Shown one piece after another: positions 1 to 9,729 of a stretch of 64,000 nucleotides of DNA (the stretch's first letter is position 1; every line of letters begins with the position of its first letter). Below the pieces are notes generated by a model that did no database searches, was not told where the DNA came from, and saw only the letters and a program-made list of their open reading frames with translations. A program made the position numbers and the translations under genes. The stretch lies in NCBI GenBank assembly GCA_039621445.1, contig CP154957.1, positions 14,004,947-14,068,946 on the forward strand, in the 5' to 3' direction. This stretch comes from Euglena gracilis (taxonomy: Eukaryota > Euglenida > Euglenophyceae > Euglenales).

Positions 1-849
1 GCTTCTGCTGCTGGCACTTTTTGTTTGATTTTTTGTGCGATAGCTCGGCGTACGTTTTTTATGTGCGACATGTCCAGTCCCTCCTCACGTTGTTCCTCTG
101 GTCGGTATTGATGAAGAATTTGGGCGATTCTGATCCGTTCCAGGGTGAGGTTCTTTTTTGGTGGGGGGGGGGGGCGATTGCACAACTTTTGGCGCTGCCA
201 GTGGCAACGTGAGTTTCATGTCAGTGTGCACCATTTTTTGTGACTGCCGAATGTCCACTGTTCTGCCAATGTCGACCCACTTTTCCTGAATGTTTGCCAG
301 TTTTCTGGCGACCTTCTCGTGAAATAAAATGCCTCCTGCTTGCTGTCTCATGCGCCTTCTCCAAAAAAATTCTTCCCTGAGGGACCGAAACTCTGGTGTT
401 TCCCAAACTGGGACCCCTTCCAGGGGGGTGTTGGGTGGGGAGGCTGGTAAATCAGTTGCCTGGGGGGGGTCTTGCCATTGAAAGGGGCTGGGTTCCTCCT
501 GCAGGATCACTGTGCCCAGTTTGGCCCACTGTGTGCCATCAAACATGGTGGGTTTTGTTGGAATTTTAAAAATGCGAAATGGTGGGCCTGGCCCCCCCCC
601 TCTTGCAGGGGGGGCTGATATTGGGGGGCTGGTGCTGAGATTTTTTGGGGTTGCATTTGGCTGGGGTTGATGATCCTCCTCTTTTGGGTGGGGGGGGGTT
701 GTTTTGCTGACTCCTTTTGATTTGGAGTTGCCTTGGGATGAAATTCTTGATCCACTTGTTTTACTGGGTGAAGGTATTGTGTTGAGTTGTCCCCTCTTTG
801 GGGGGGACTTTGTGAGACAAAAGGGAAAGCTGCAGGCAGAAAACCACAT
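1..849 (-). pseudogene. Second ORF of copy A, N-terminal part, frameshifted
   Basis: Minus-strand translation from 849 matches the N-terminal part of the long second ORF at 24,688 (Pro/Ser-rich, no known domain). The match stays in frame to the G run near 164-174. This run has 12 Gs after ggt, against 8 at the same place in copy B. The 4-base difference changes frame, so copy A reads through unrelated residues to a stop at 85. The original frame resumes on the far side up to position 1. Either copy A is dead or the run length is a sequencing artefact. Confidence 0.6.
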
Positions 850-1676
850 TGGAAGGCTGATGGTGATGCCAGTACCACATCTGGGATTAAGGGTGCTGGC
901 AGGCCAGGGTTGTGTAATGGTGTTGGGAGGGGGGGGACTTGTGTACTCTGGCCTGTGCTGAGAAAGGCTCTGAGGCTTCTGAAGAGTTCAGCCTCTCTCC
1001 TTCTCTGCTCTTCTTCTCTGGTCCAATTCTTCCTCTGGTCATCTTCTCTGCTCCAGTTTGATTGCAGTGGTTGCTGAGATTGCATGGGTTCACCCCAAAG
1101 GTTGGTCTGTGATGGAATGTACATTTGTATGATTGATGTGACAGATGGACATACTTGACTTCTACCCACTGGTGGGCATTGGAATGGGCTGTTCATTGGA
1201 ATGCTCACTGATGGGCATGACTGTGGAATGCCCACTGATGGGCTTGCTGTACAGGGGGGCCCCAGACTCACTTGCTGATGGAGCTGGGGCTGTGGAGAAC
1301 TCTGTTGAGATATATGATAACTGGGTCGACCTCTCTGCCATGGGGGCTTGTAATCTCTTCCAAACCTTCTCTGTAGGTACTCTTCATGCTCTTCCCTCTC
1401 TTGCCATGTCCTCTTCCTTCTCTGTGAGCTGCTGTCTTGACTTTCTCTGTCACTATGTATAGGGCGGTCAGCACTGAGTCGTTGTGCCACAGCAGTGGTT
1501 AGCACCGGCACCAACAGCGGCAACAACATCTTGGCCAGCAGCTCCAACTGTCCAGTGTCCACTGCAACAGTAGGTGTACTTGAAGGGTTGGTTGTGGTAG
1601 CAGCTTGGTTGACAAGGGGTGTATTGTCTTGAGTCTTGGGGTCTTCTGGAGGGCCATCCGGCCCCTTTGCAGCCAT
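507..1676 (-). CDS. First ORF of copy A, 389 aa, function unknown
   Basis: Begins MAAKGPDGPPEDP and ends GPNWAQ. It has the same length (389 aa) as its partner at 24,346-25,515 and few substitutions. It is rich in Pro, Gln and Ser, with a hydrophobic stretch near residues 44-62 and a charged Arg/Glu segment near 75-110. I recognise no domain. By position it should be an ORF1-type protein of a non-LTR retrotransposon, usually an RNA-binding chaperone; that is inference. Its last 343 nt overlap the second ORF in another frame. Confidence 0.55.
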   Translation of the reverse strand: MAAKGPDGPPEDPKTQDNTPLVNQAATTTNPSSTPTVAVDTGQLELLAKMLLPLLVPVLTTAVAQRLSADRPIHSDRESQDSSSQRRKRTWQEREEHEEYLQRRFGRDYKPPWQRGRPSYHISQQSSPQPQLHQQVSLGPPCTASPSVGIPQSCPSVSIPMNSPFQCPPVGRSQVCPSVTSIIQMYIPSQTNLWGEPMQSQQPLQSNWSREDDQRKNWTREEEQRRREAELFRSLRAFLSTGQSTQVPPLPTPLHNPGLPAPLIPDVVLASPSAFQCGFLPAAFPFVSQSPPQRGDNSTQYLHPVKQVDQEFHPKATPNQKESAKQPPPTQKRRIINPSQMQPQKISAPAPQYQPPLQEGGGQAHHFAFLKFQQNPPCLMAHSGPNWAQ

Positions 1677-2059
1677 GGTGATTATGCAAACGAAAAAAAA
1701 TAGACACTCAGAAAGTCAAAAATCCTACGATCCCCGATCGCCAGATCCGCGACAGTAATTAGGTATTGGCACTGTCCCCTCCCTGTTCTGCAGTGTATTT
1801 TTCACGAAAGGAAGTACACTCTCTACCCCACCCTCACTCCTTGCCACTGAGGTGGTTTTGTACAATATCTGACCACCTAAGGTGTTTGCCGCCACCTTCG
1901 GTGTTGTGTGTCCATTCCCATGTGTTCCCATGTGTTGTGTCCATTCCCATTTGTTCCAGCCGGCGCCGCGCGGCCGGCCATCCGCTGGAGCCGGCCATTT
2001 TCTTCAGCCGTCTGGACCAAGCCCACAAGGTCAGCGTCCGTCCGGACCTTCATTTTTTC

Positions 2060-2092
2060 ACCAGCCGTCCGTCCGTCCGTCCGTCCGCCCCC
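2060..2092. repeat. (CCGT)n simple repeat in copy A upstream region
   Basis: A short run of ccgtccgtccgtccg units sits about 0.4 kb upstream of the first ORF. The same tract is present in copy B near 26,249-26,272. Confidence 0.8.
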
Positions 2093-3142
2093 CCGGTAGT
2101 CACAGTAATTTCCTCGACACACACTTAAGGGCCCAGGAATCCTGAGTTCAGTGGTTCAGTTTCAGTTCAGTGGTTTTGTTTTTGGTCGCGACCTGGGGAA
2201 TCTTTAGTGACCAATCCAAGTTTTCAGTTGATGAGTAACGAGGGGGGGAACATACACAAGAGGTGCTGCGGCCGCACCATCTCTGGTATAAACCCCCAAG
2301 AAACAAAATCGGCTTGGACATATGGGTGGTTGCGTTTTCTGAGAGCCCCATTCCAGAAAATCTCAGAGTCATCATTGGGCAGCTGAGGGTGCTGTTCAGC
2401 TGCATAATCACCAGAATTTTGTTTCATGAGATTTGGTTGTATTGACGAGCCTGTTGGGAAAATAAGTCCACCAGAATAATTCTGGAAAGCATCCCAAAGT
2501 GGTGGCAAAGTCATTTTTTCCTTGTCTTGTGTGATCTGTTGGCCAAATGGTGAGCCATAATCTCAATCTCATCTGGGGTGGTTTGCTTTGGATGTGGTCG
2601 GCTGCACATATTGCCAACCGCAGTGTTGATTCAGCTGCGTTTTGTGTTGCAGCCTGCTGTTGTGGGTGCTAATTTTGTCGTAAAGGGGTTCCTCCCATCC
2701 CCATTTGCCAGGAGATGTTTGGCAATATGATAGACAATGATGCATCTTGTTTTTTTTGTTGTGGTTTGGTCACACTGACAAATCAATCTGTGATGGGTGT
2801 TGCGAGGAGGCAGCCATAGGACCCAGCTTTAGTGGATGTTTGTTGCTGGGTTTGGTTTTTTTTCTTTTTTCCGTCGTGCAGGTTTTTAACTCAATAACAC
2901 AAAGAGCAATTTCGAGGATTTCACCGTGGAGAATTTATCAAAATTTTGCAATTTGGACTACCACAAGCAGAATTTCGTCGCCACGGTGGGTACTTGGAGG
3001 TGGCATTGCTACCCAGTTGTCGAAGCCTTGGCTGATAATTGGTTTTGATTAAGGGGCTGAAGCCCAGGATTCATTTTCCCGCTGTGAGACAGTCTCAACT
3101 CTCCTCAAGCGGTGTGGCACGCCAGCTGCCAAATTGGCCAAA

Positions 3143-3938
3143 TCAGCTTATTTTTCCTCCGGTGAAGAGTTTTGGAGGAATGCAATTGTAAATGGGTTCT
3201 CCCACCATTTGGGTGTGGGGGGCGTCCATTTGGCTGAGGGCACCAAAAAAGGATTGTTGTGACAACTTGACCATTTTCTTTGAAGTCTGAGGTTGTCTGT
3301 TCAAATTTTGCTGATTATTTTTTGGAATCTGGCAGATTTCGGCTCGGGACACGAATTTCCAAGTTTTTGGACCCCTGCCACCCCACCCCGTGTGGGGGGG
3401 AGGCTCAGTGAAACCTTGTCCTGTGACTAATTCAGCTTTGGTTGAGCTGAATTTTGTTTTGCAATCGGTTTGGAAATTTGAAGCCCAGGTTGAATTTTTT
3501 GAGTGCACCCAGGTTTTACCTGCCTGCCCCTTTTGGGAGGGGGGCAGTGTGAAGCCCGTCCTTTGACGTATGGTGGAGTTGAGTTTGATTTCAGTCGGTT
3601 TGGACATTACGGCCAGATTTCGTGGTTTTTTTTGTCTGGAGGCTGATTCCAGATTGTGCCCTCCAGCCCTCAGCCGGGGGGGGGGGGGGGGAGAAAAAAA
3701 TGCTCTTGGTTGAGAGAATTGGATTTGAATTTTTGGTATTTTTCAGTTTGCCAAGTCGTTTGACCCCCATTGCCCCATGTGACTGAGGGGGGGGGCAGTG
3801 AATTTCAACCGGCAAGCCGAATGGTTGGTTTTCAGGCTTTAGTGATTGGTTGAGTCGGGTTGCTGGATTGGCCTGGCTCCTAAACCCCACCCCCCACTTA
3901 TAACCCCCCCCTCCCCCCCACTTATAAACCCCCTCCAC
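3143..3938 (-). pseudogene. Unrecognised minus-strand ORF in the upstream region, split by a frameshift
   Basis: In copy B this segment is one open frame of 247 aa (28,160-28,903). In copy A it is split in two (3,143-3,607 and 3,591-3,938) by a longer G run near 3,678-3,691. The product is Lys/Pro/Ser/Thr-rich with no recognised motif. Openness in one copy may be chance, because the strand is poor in stops here. Confidence 0.25.
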
Positions 3939-4640
3939 TTATAAACCCCCCCTCGGGCCGACCAACCAAACCGGATCCTATAAACCCCCCCATGGGGAAG
4001 AAAAATGGAAACCATTAGGGGGGGGGACAATTAGGGGGGGGGTTACCCCGGCCAATGGCCAATAAGCCTGACCCCCCCCCCTAATGGGCTAATGGACGGT
4101 CCCACGGGACCCCCAATTAGCCAATTAGGGGGGGGGGGCAAATAGCGGGGGGGGGAGGGTAAAAGCCCAGTCTGCAAGATCAGAACGGTTTTCTTTGTTG
4201 GAAAAAAAATAAAAATCCCAGGTTTTTCCAACTCTTTGAATGAAAATCCTCCGGCAACAAAAATTCTGTCGGTTGCTTTCTGTGGGTTGGACTTTGTGGG
4301 ATTGCAGGCCCTGGACTTGTGGGTTCGACTCAGATTTTTGATTTTTTTTGGAGAGCGCACTGTTGCATAACCCCCCCCACTTACCCCCCGGGGTTTAATG
4401 GATCCGGTTTGGTTGGCCGGCCGAAGGGGGGGGGGTTACCCCCCCCCCATATTGTCCCCCCCCCATATTGTCCCTCGGCCCGGCCGACGGGGGGTTTTTT
4501 TGGCTCGGCCAATGAAATTTCCTTTGGTACCCCCATATTGTCCCCCCCCCATATTGTCCATTTGGGGTCCCAGTGGGAAGGTGGTTGGGACAATATGGGG
4601 GGGGGGGGGGATAAGTGGGGGGGGTTTATAGGATCCGAAA
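3888..4640. repeat. G/C-run hairpin element inside copy A upstream region
   Basis: A palindromic mosaic of motifs such as cttataaacccccc, ggatcctataaac, ccatattgtcccccc and their reverse complements. GGATCCTATAAACCCCCC near 3,972 is inverted at about 4,621-4,637. The ccaaccaaaccggatcc motif near 3,963 is inverted at about 4,398-4,415. This looks like a miniature inverted-repeat or foldback element. It is also in copy B (28,895-29,650), so it predates the duplication. A related version with tttattgtcc in place of atattgtcc lies at 31,635-31,810. Confidence 0.55.
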
Positions 4641-6170
4641 TTGTTGGTGAAAATCCGACCCCCGAAAATGACCCCGAAACCCCCCGAAATTGGCAGTTTT
4701 TGGCAAATTTGTTCAAAAATGGCATTTTTGATGTTGGTCGGCCTCAAAAAATTGCCAAAAAATCAATTTCGGGGTGGATTGCGGCCGAAAAAATCCAAAG
4801 GGTCCAAAGGAGCCCGGCCATTAGCCAAATAGGGGGGGAGGAGGGTGGATGCGGTTTGTATTTTGAGAACTGCAATTTTCATGGAATATTCGAACTCGGG
4901 GGGGGGGGAGGAGCGGACCCTCCTCCGTCCACAGGCCCTGATCGTGGGCCAAATAAAAAACGGCCACGTGGGCACCAAAGCCCTGTGATATAACCAGCAT
5001 ACAAACCCTCTGAAATGATGTCCCAATCTGCGGATTGAGCACCTGCCATACCTGCAGTGAACTCACCCCGATCACAGTTTAACTGGGACCAGCAAACAAA
5101 AAACTTTTGAAACTGTTTTTCTGGCTGCTTGAGCACAAGTAAAAGGGTCTCTGCACCCCAGAGAAAACGGTGTAAATTTCTCAAAAATGACATGCTTCAA
5201 GCATTCTGAGGTTGATCCGAAAAATCCACAACCAAAAAGCCAAAAAAAAACTTGAATCACTGTTGAAGAAAACGTAAACTTGACTTTCCCACAGCCAAAA
5301 CTTTGAACTGAAAATGAAACCTTCTGCCAGAAAAATTACCTTCCAGTTCAAAATCCTCAGTTCATTCAAAAAGCACAGCCTGCTTTGGAAAAAAATTGCT
5401 GAAAATAAGACACTGACAAAAACCACAAGCCATAGAAAAAAAATCACACACGACAACAACCTGGAGTGTTGAGCTTGGCTCACGGCTGACACTCAACCTG
5501 GCCCGTTCTCCAACCACTGGGAATTGCAAAAATCTGGGCCGTTTCAGTGTCCATTCCCCCAAAGCCTTGCTCACAGATTGATTCCATTCCATTTGCAAAA
5601 AATACCAGCTGAAAACAGTCACCCGCAATTTAAAGCACAAACTGGTGCACAGATTCCAAAGAAACCACAAATTTCAAAAAGATTCTGCTGGGCACAGCCC
5701 AGCAGCAAACCTCTGCTAACCATGTCGGTGGGGGGTTTCGGAAAAGGACGACGAAATTGGAACCGGATACGGAAAAATGAAATGAACTGCCTGTGTAATG
5801 GAGTGCCCGACCGACTGGGCCTCCTTCTTCACTCCCCCCCCCCCACCTACGGTCACCACCCAGCCCCAGGGATTTTTTTTTAAAAAAAAGGAGCCTCCGG
5901 AGGGCTCAGGGCCGGAGGCCCGGCTTTTCGCCCCCTGTGAGTGACTGGGTTGGCACACCGACGTAAGATCCAAAACTTTGCAACTGAAAATGGCTTTTTC
6001 TGCCCTTGAATCCAAAGAAAACCACAAATAAGACCCTTTTGAAGTATGGCCTTGATTCAGAAGGCAAAGCACACACAAGGCAACTTGCACACCTTGGTCA
6101 GACACACCTGTGCTTGCAGTGGGTGAGGGAACATACAAACAATGATTTTGGAATGGAATGTTTTGCTCCT

Positions 6171-7267
6171 TCATTCTTTTGTTTTGCATTTCCAGTTGTT
6201 GGTTACTTCTGGATCTGTGTCGTTGCCTGCATACCGTCCCCAGATTACTTGTCGCGCGATCTCTCGCGCAACAGTTATTGATAGAAGTTGCCATGTGTCG
6301 GCTTCAGTTTTGCGTTTTGACCATGCATCTTGTTGACCGAGGAGAAGTTTCATCAGTGTTGACATTAAGGTTAGCGCTTCTTGGCCTAGGCCGCCATAGC
6401 AGTCAACAACAAATGGAATGCAGGTCCATCCCATCCTCCCACAGGTGGCGTCATATTTTGAATGTTTTTCCTTCTCTTGGCGTTCATACCATTCAGTTAG
6501 TTCAGCTGTGTCACGCAACGGTCTGTACGGTGCTGCTGTGTGTCTCACTGTGATATCCACTGCTCCAGGACCATTGGCGTCAAGTCTGCTGATGAGGACA
6601 TCGCCCGGGCGTGTTCTCTCTGGACCTCCTTGTTCTTTTTTTGCAGTAAACCCAGCATCATGTGCCATTTGGAACACAAAGTCCTGGATTGCACCATGTC
6701 GCCGCGTGATGCCATGTGAGCTGCAGCATACAAGGTGATTACCCAGGTTGTCCATTGGCTTGGTGCAGCGTGGGCACGTTGATCCCGTTGGTGGACAAAC
6801 TGGTGCTCCCAGTGACCACTTTAGAAATCCTTTGAATTCGGCAGAAGCGACCAATGTTTTCAGTCCAGAGGATGGTGTGACAGAAGCCCAGGCCATTGCG
6901 TGGGGCCGCTGTTGGCTTTCGAACCGGACGGCGTCTTGACCGTGAAGGTTAGAGGGTAATACTTTTTGTCGTTGTTTCGCAAAGCATTCACCCCACCACT
7001 TCTGTTGAATGTGAGGGCTTTGGGCTTCGTTCAGCAGTGATACATCCGCGGCCCATGTTTGCGTTGGGGGAGTTCCTTCGAGGATGGAGTTGGCAGAGGA
7101 CAGGCACTCCGCAGTGTCTTTCGGTACTCCTCGGTCTGCCAGGCCCAGGGTGCGTCTGCCATTGCTGACAAACGTCACAATGCCGGATATACGTGCTGGG
7201 AGACGTTCCAGTGATGGGTCCCGAATTCCGAGTCCGCCATGACGCACGGGTAGGGTGGCCTGAGCCC
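6171..7267 (-). CDS. Non-LTR retrotransposon second ORF of copy B, C-terminal part: RT thumb, zinc finger, restriction-like endonuclease
   Basis: This is the 3' continuation of the ORF at 19,857-24,688, separated from it by a nested MITE and a nested Ty3 element. It starts at the conserved thumb motif QATLPVRHGGLGI. A zinc finger follows (CPRC, then H and C, C-x2-C-x9-H-x3-C). Next come RPGDVL, GAVDITV, KEKHSKY and a GW-x(9)-YGG segment. This order fits a restriction-like (PD-(D/E)XK) endonuclease as in R2/NeSL-type elements, though PGD replaces the usual PxD. The frame ends by reading 7 residues into copy A, so the natural stop and 3' UTR are probably missing. Without its insertions the ORF would be about 2,000 aa. 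Confidence 0.7.
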
Positions 7268-7309
7268 TGTTCCCACCCATCAGAAGCCCTTTTGTTTCAG
7301 AACGGCTTT

Positions 7310-7432
7310 TTGGCAAAACGGCGAAAAAGCCGTTTCGCCGTTGGCAAAACGGCAAAAAAGCCGTTTCGCCGTTGGCAAAACGGCGAAAAAGCCGTTTCGC
7401 CGTTGGTAAAACGGCGAAAAAGCCGTTTTGCC
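7310..7432. repeat. 31-bp minisatellite, about four units
   Basis: The units read ttggcaaaacggcgaaaaag followed by ccgtttcgccg, repeated head to tail with single-base variants. Each unit is itself near-palindromic (AAAACGGC against GCCGTTT). It forms the core of the MITE at 7,268-7,497. Confidence 0.85.
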
Positions 7433-7493
7433 AGCCAAAAGTGGGGAAAATGGCAAAAAAGCCGAAAAGCCGGAATGAAACACATACGGGTGG

Positions 7494-7497
7494 GAAC
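7494..7497. repeat. Target-site duplication GAAC, left copy
   Basis: GAAC precedes the left LTR and recurs at 19,857-19,860 just after the right LTR. Four base pairs is within the usual 4-6 bp for LTR retrotransposons. Confidence 0.75.
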
Positions 7498-8151
7498 TGT
7501 TCACACCCGGCGCCCCCCCTGCGAGTGTCGGAGCCGAGACCCCAGCCCCCCGGCCGGCTGCCTCGTCCCCGACACCCACCCTTGGGGCTGCCGTTCCCTG
7601 GCCCGGGGCCAGTGTTTTTCCGGGTGGTGGAGGGCTCAGGCCACCCCCCGTTTCGCCCACTGGTGTACCCCCCGACCAGAGGGGTGTGCGTAGGATCGAA
7701 TTTGCTTTTTCCCTGAAAACTTGCACAAAGTCAAAATTCCGTTTAAGTGAAATTGTTGTCCCAAATGCCTTTCCCCATGAGGCCATTTCACCCACCCTTT
7801 CTTAAGAATGCAAAAACACTGGAAATGGTCAGGGTGGGTGTTTTGGTGCAATGGATGGTGGTAAAAGGCAACAGAAACACGCACACACCGTGAAAGTGGG
7901 AAGAAGGACCTGAAATTGACAATTCTTCCAAACAATGCAACTTGTCTTGAATTCAATTCTCCAAATCAATTGTTGATTGATGCCAATGTCAAAAAAACCC
8001 ACAAAGGTCTGCGGAAGCAAATTATGTTAAATTAGAACCTCAAATTAGGCTTTTCCTATTGAATGCGCGTTCTGCGCGGAATGAAAATTCCGTGTTTTCA
8101 AAAGCTTCCGCCTTACCATTTTTGACTGTCGGACGCCCCCGACAGTCGACA
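7498..8151 (-). repeat. 3' LTR (654 bp)
   Basis: Begins TGTTCACACCCGG and ends GACAGTCGACA on the plus strand, with the TG...CA ends expected of an LTR. It matches 19,203-19,856 over its full length by eye. Confidence 0.92.
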
Positions 8152-8164
8152 CCCCCTCCCTTGC
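8152..8164 (-). other. Polypurine tract
   Basis: On the minus strand GCAAGGGAGGGGG abuts the 3' LTR. This is the position and composition of the primer for plus-strand DNA synthesis. Confidence 0.8.
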
Positions 8165-9729
8165 GACATTAGTCGGACCCTCAAAAAAAAAAATTGAACA
8201 AAAAAAAGCGAAGAAATCCAAAAATCAGAACGAAACCCGAAAGAAAATGAGAATCCTTCACTAATGTTTTGAGATAGGGAATGATGAAACGCCTATGCCC
8301 CTCGCTTGTGTACCTTGCCACAAAAACAAGGTACACGGCACCACTTGGCGGCTCCACAGAAATGTGCGAAAATGTCCCCCCCCAAATCCAAAAAATCCAT
8401 GCGCCCCCCCCCCCACAGGTTGGGGGCATAAAAAAAAGTGCCAAGAGAAAAAATTGCCACGAACTCTGTGAAATCCATTCAAAATTAAACAAAAATTTGG
8501 CTAGCGCCCCCCCCCCCCATCGAAAACCCATCGTGGGGAGAGTTCTGACTTTTTGCACCCCGGAGAGATAATTTTGGAGGGAAAATTCCCCCCCCCCCGA
8601 ACGTTCGGTTTGACCGCTTTGGGGAGCGTTCGGACAGCACCCCCCCCCCCGGGCGCTTGTGTCTCCCTTTCTCATGGCATACCAAAAAAATCGGGTTCTT
8701 GGATTGTCAGGCGTTCTCTTGCATGACCCACTCCTTGCGGACATCCGAAATGCAACCAACCCTTCATGAATGAAATCCGGTGAAATTCAAAAAAAAATAA
8801 CAATTCACAGGGTCGTCGCGTGGTGTATCATACATCAACTGAAAAATCAGGCGGTCTCCATTACACCATCCTTTGGACATGGGAATGGGAATGGGCGCCG
8901 CCCCCCCTTCGATCAAAACACGTTTGGAGGGAGCTCACCTAAAAATCGGAGAAAATTCAGCCCCCCCCCCCGCTCCCACGGAGAAGGTGAGGCTTCTTCC
9001 CCCTCGCAACATTCACCAATGACTCGGTATCCAAATAAATCATCAAAACTCCATACACTTTGGGCCGCTCTCCTACAGGGGCTATGGCTCAACATTGAAG
9101 AAAAAAAAATACAAATCCTTCGGTCCTCCTTTCCATTCACGGTATGGGAAGGTGAGGTGAGGTTGGGGTGAGGAATATAGGCAGTGGGGCTCGGGGCTCG
9201 GATAGCGTGTGATTGGGCCGTTTATAAAGAGGAAAGCCCCAACGGGGCTAGGCTATGGACAAGTTGGTAGTGGTGTATTTGGTTGGTTGGGTAAAATCTC
9301 CTCGTCTCCTCGCTCCTTGCCTCGTCTCCTCGCTCCTTGCTTCGTCTCCTCGCTCCTTGCCTCGCCTCCTTGCTTGCGTCGTCTCCTTGCGGTGGTGTGC
9401 TCGCACTTTTCCCTTGGGGCTCCCTTGGGTGTGCTTGGAGCCTCCAAGTCCTCAAAACCTGTGAGAGCAAAGCGAAAGAGAAGAGCAAGCACAAAATACG
9501 CAGGGAAAGAGAGAGAGAGAAAGAGAGAGAATTCATCATATGCTCGAGAAATCAAAACATATGAGAATCGTGTATTCAAAAACAAAACATGTGATGCACA
9601 AGCAATGCATATGTAGCACACAAATAACTCGCCGAAACAGCACTTGGCCCGATTCAAATCAAGAGCCTCAAACATTTGGGCTCCCCCATCCAAAAAAAAA
9701 AATGAACCGAGCCTTCAACTTTCGGCTCA
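8165..9729 (-). other. Ty3 element 3' region between pol and PPT, no gene seen
   Basis: About 1.56 kb with many C runs of 8-12 bases (8,400-8,660, 8,950-8,975), a 20-bp tandem repeat at 9,301-9,362 and a GA-rich tract at 9,505-9,530. Short open frames have no recognisable content. Length and low complexity fit a 3' untranslated region. Confidence 0.5.
9301..9362. repeat. 20-bp tandem repeat, three units plus decayed flanks
   Basis: The unit ctcgtctcctcgctccttgc repeats at 9,301, 9,321 and 9,341, with degenerate units on either side. Confidence 0.85.

Larger units (their letters stand above)
1..6195 (-). mobile_element. Non-LTR retrotransposon copy A, 5' part (truncated by window edge)
   Basis: This block is nearly identical to 23,844-31,209. 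It holds the first ORF, the start of the second ORF and about 4.5 kb of upstream sequence of the same element as copy B, in the same orientation. The two copies stop matching at one sharp point: 6,195 here and 31,209 in copy B, both after ...tttccag on the plus strand. That point looks like the 5' terminus of the element or the edge of a tandem duplication. Copy A lacks two insertions found in copy B (316 bp and 823 bp). The coding part continues beyond position 1. Confidence 0.8.
7268..7497. mobile_element. MITE inserted in the RT thumb, with its last base displaced to 19,861
   Basis: The ends are TGTTCCCACCC at 7,268 and GGGTGGGAAC at 7,488-7,497; the closing A lies at 19,861, beyond the LTR element. 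Removing this segment, the LTR element and one copy of a 2-bp GG duplication joins NQW directly to AQATLPVRHGG, which restores the RT thumb in frame. Total length is about 231 bp. The interior is a palindromic minisatellite. No coding capacity is apparent. Confidence 0.7.

Noticed and set aside
4319-4993. 224-aa Pro/Gly-rich ORF and its mirror frames
   Set aside because: Produced by G and C runs in the hairpin element; the frame differs between copies A and B because the runs differ.
9209-9616. 135-aa plus-strand ORF
   Set aside because: Lies over a 20-bp tandem repeat and a GA tract in the Ty3 3' region; no motif.
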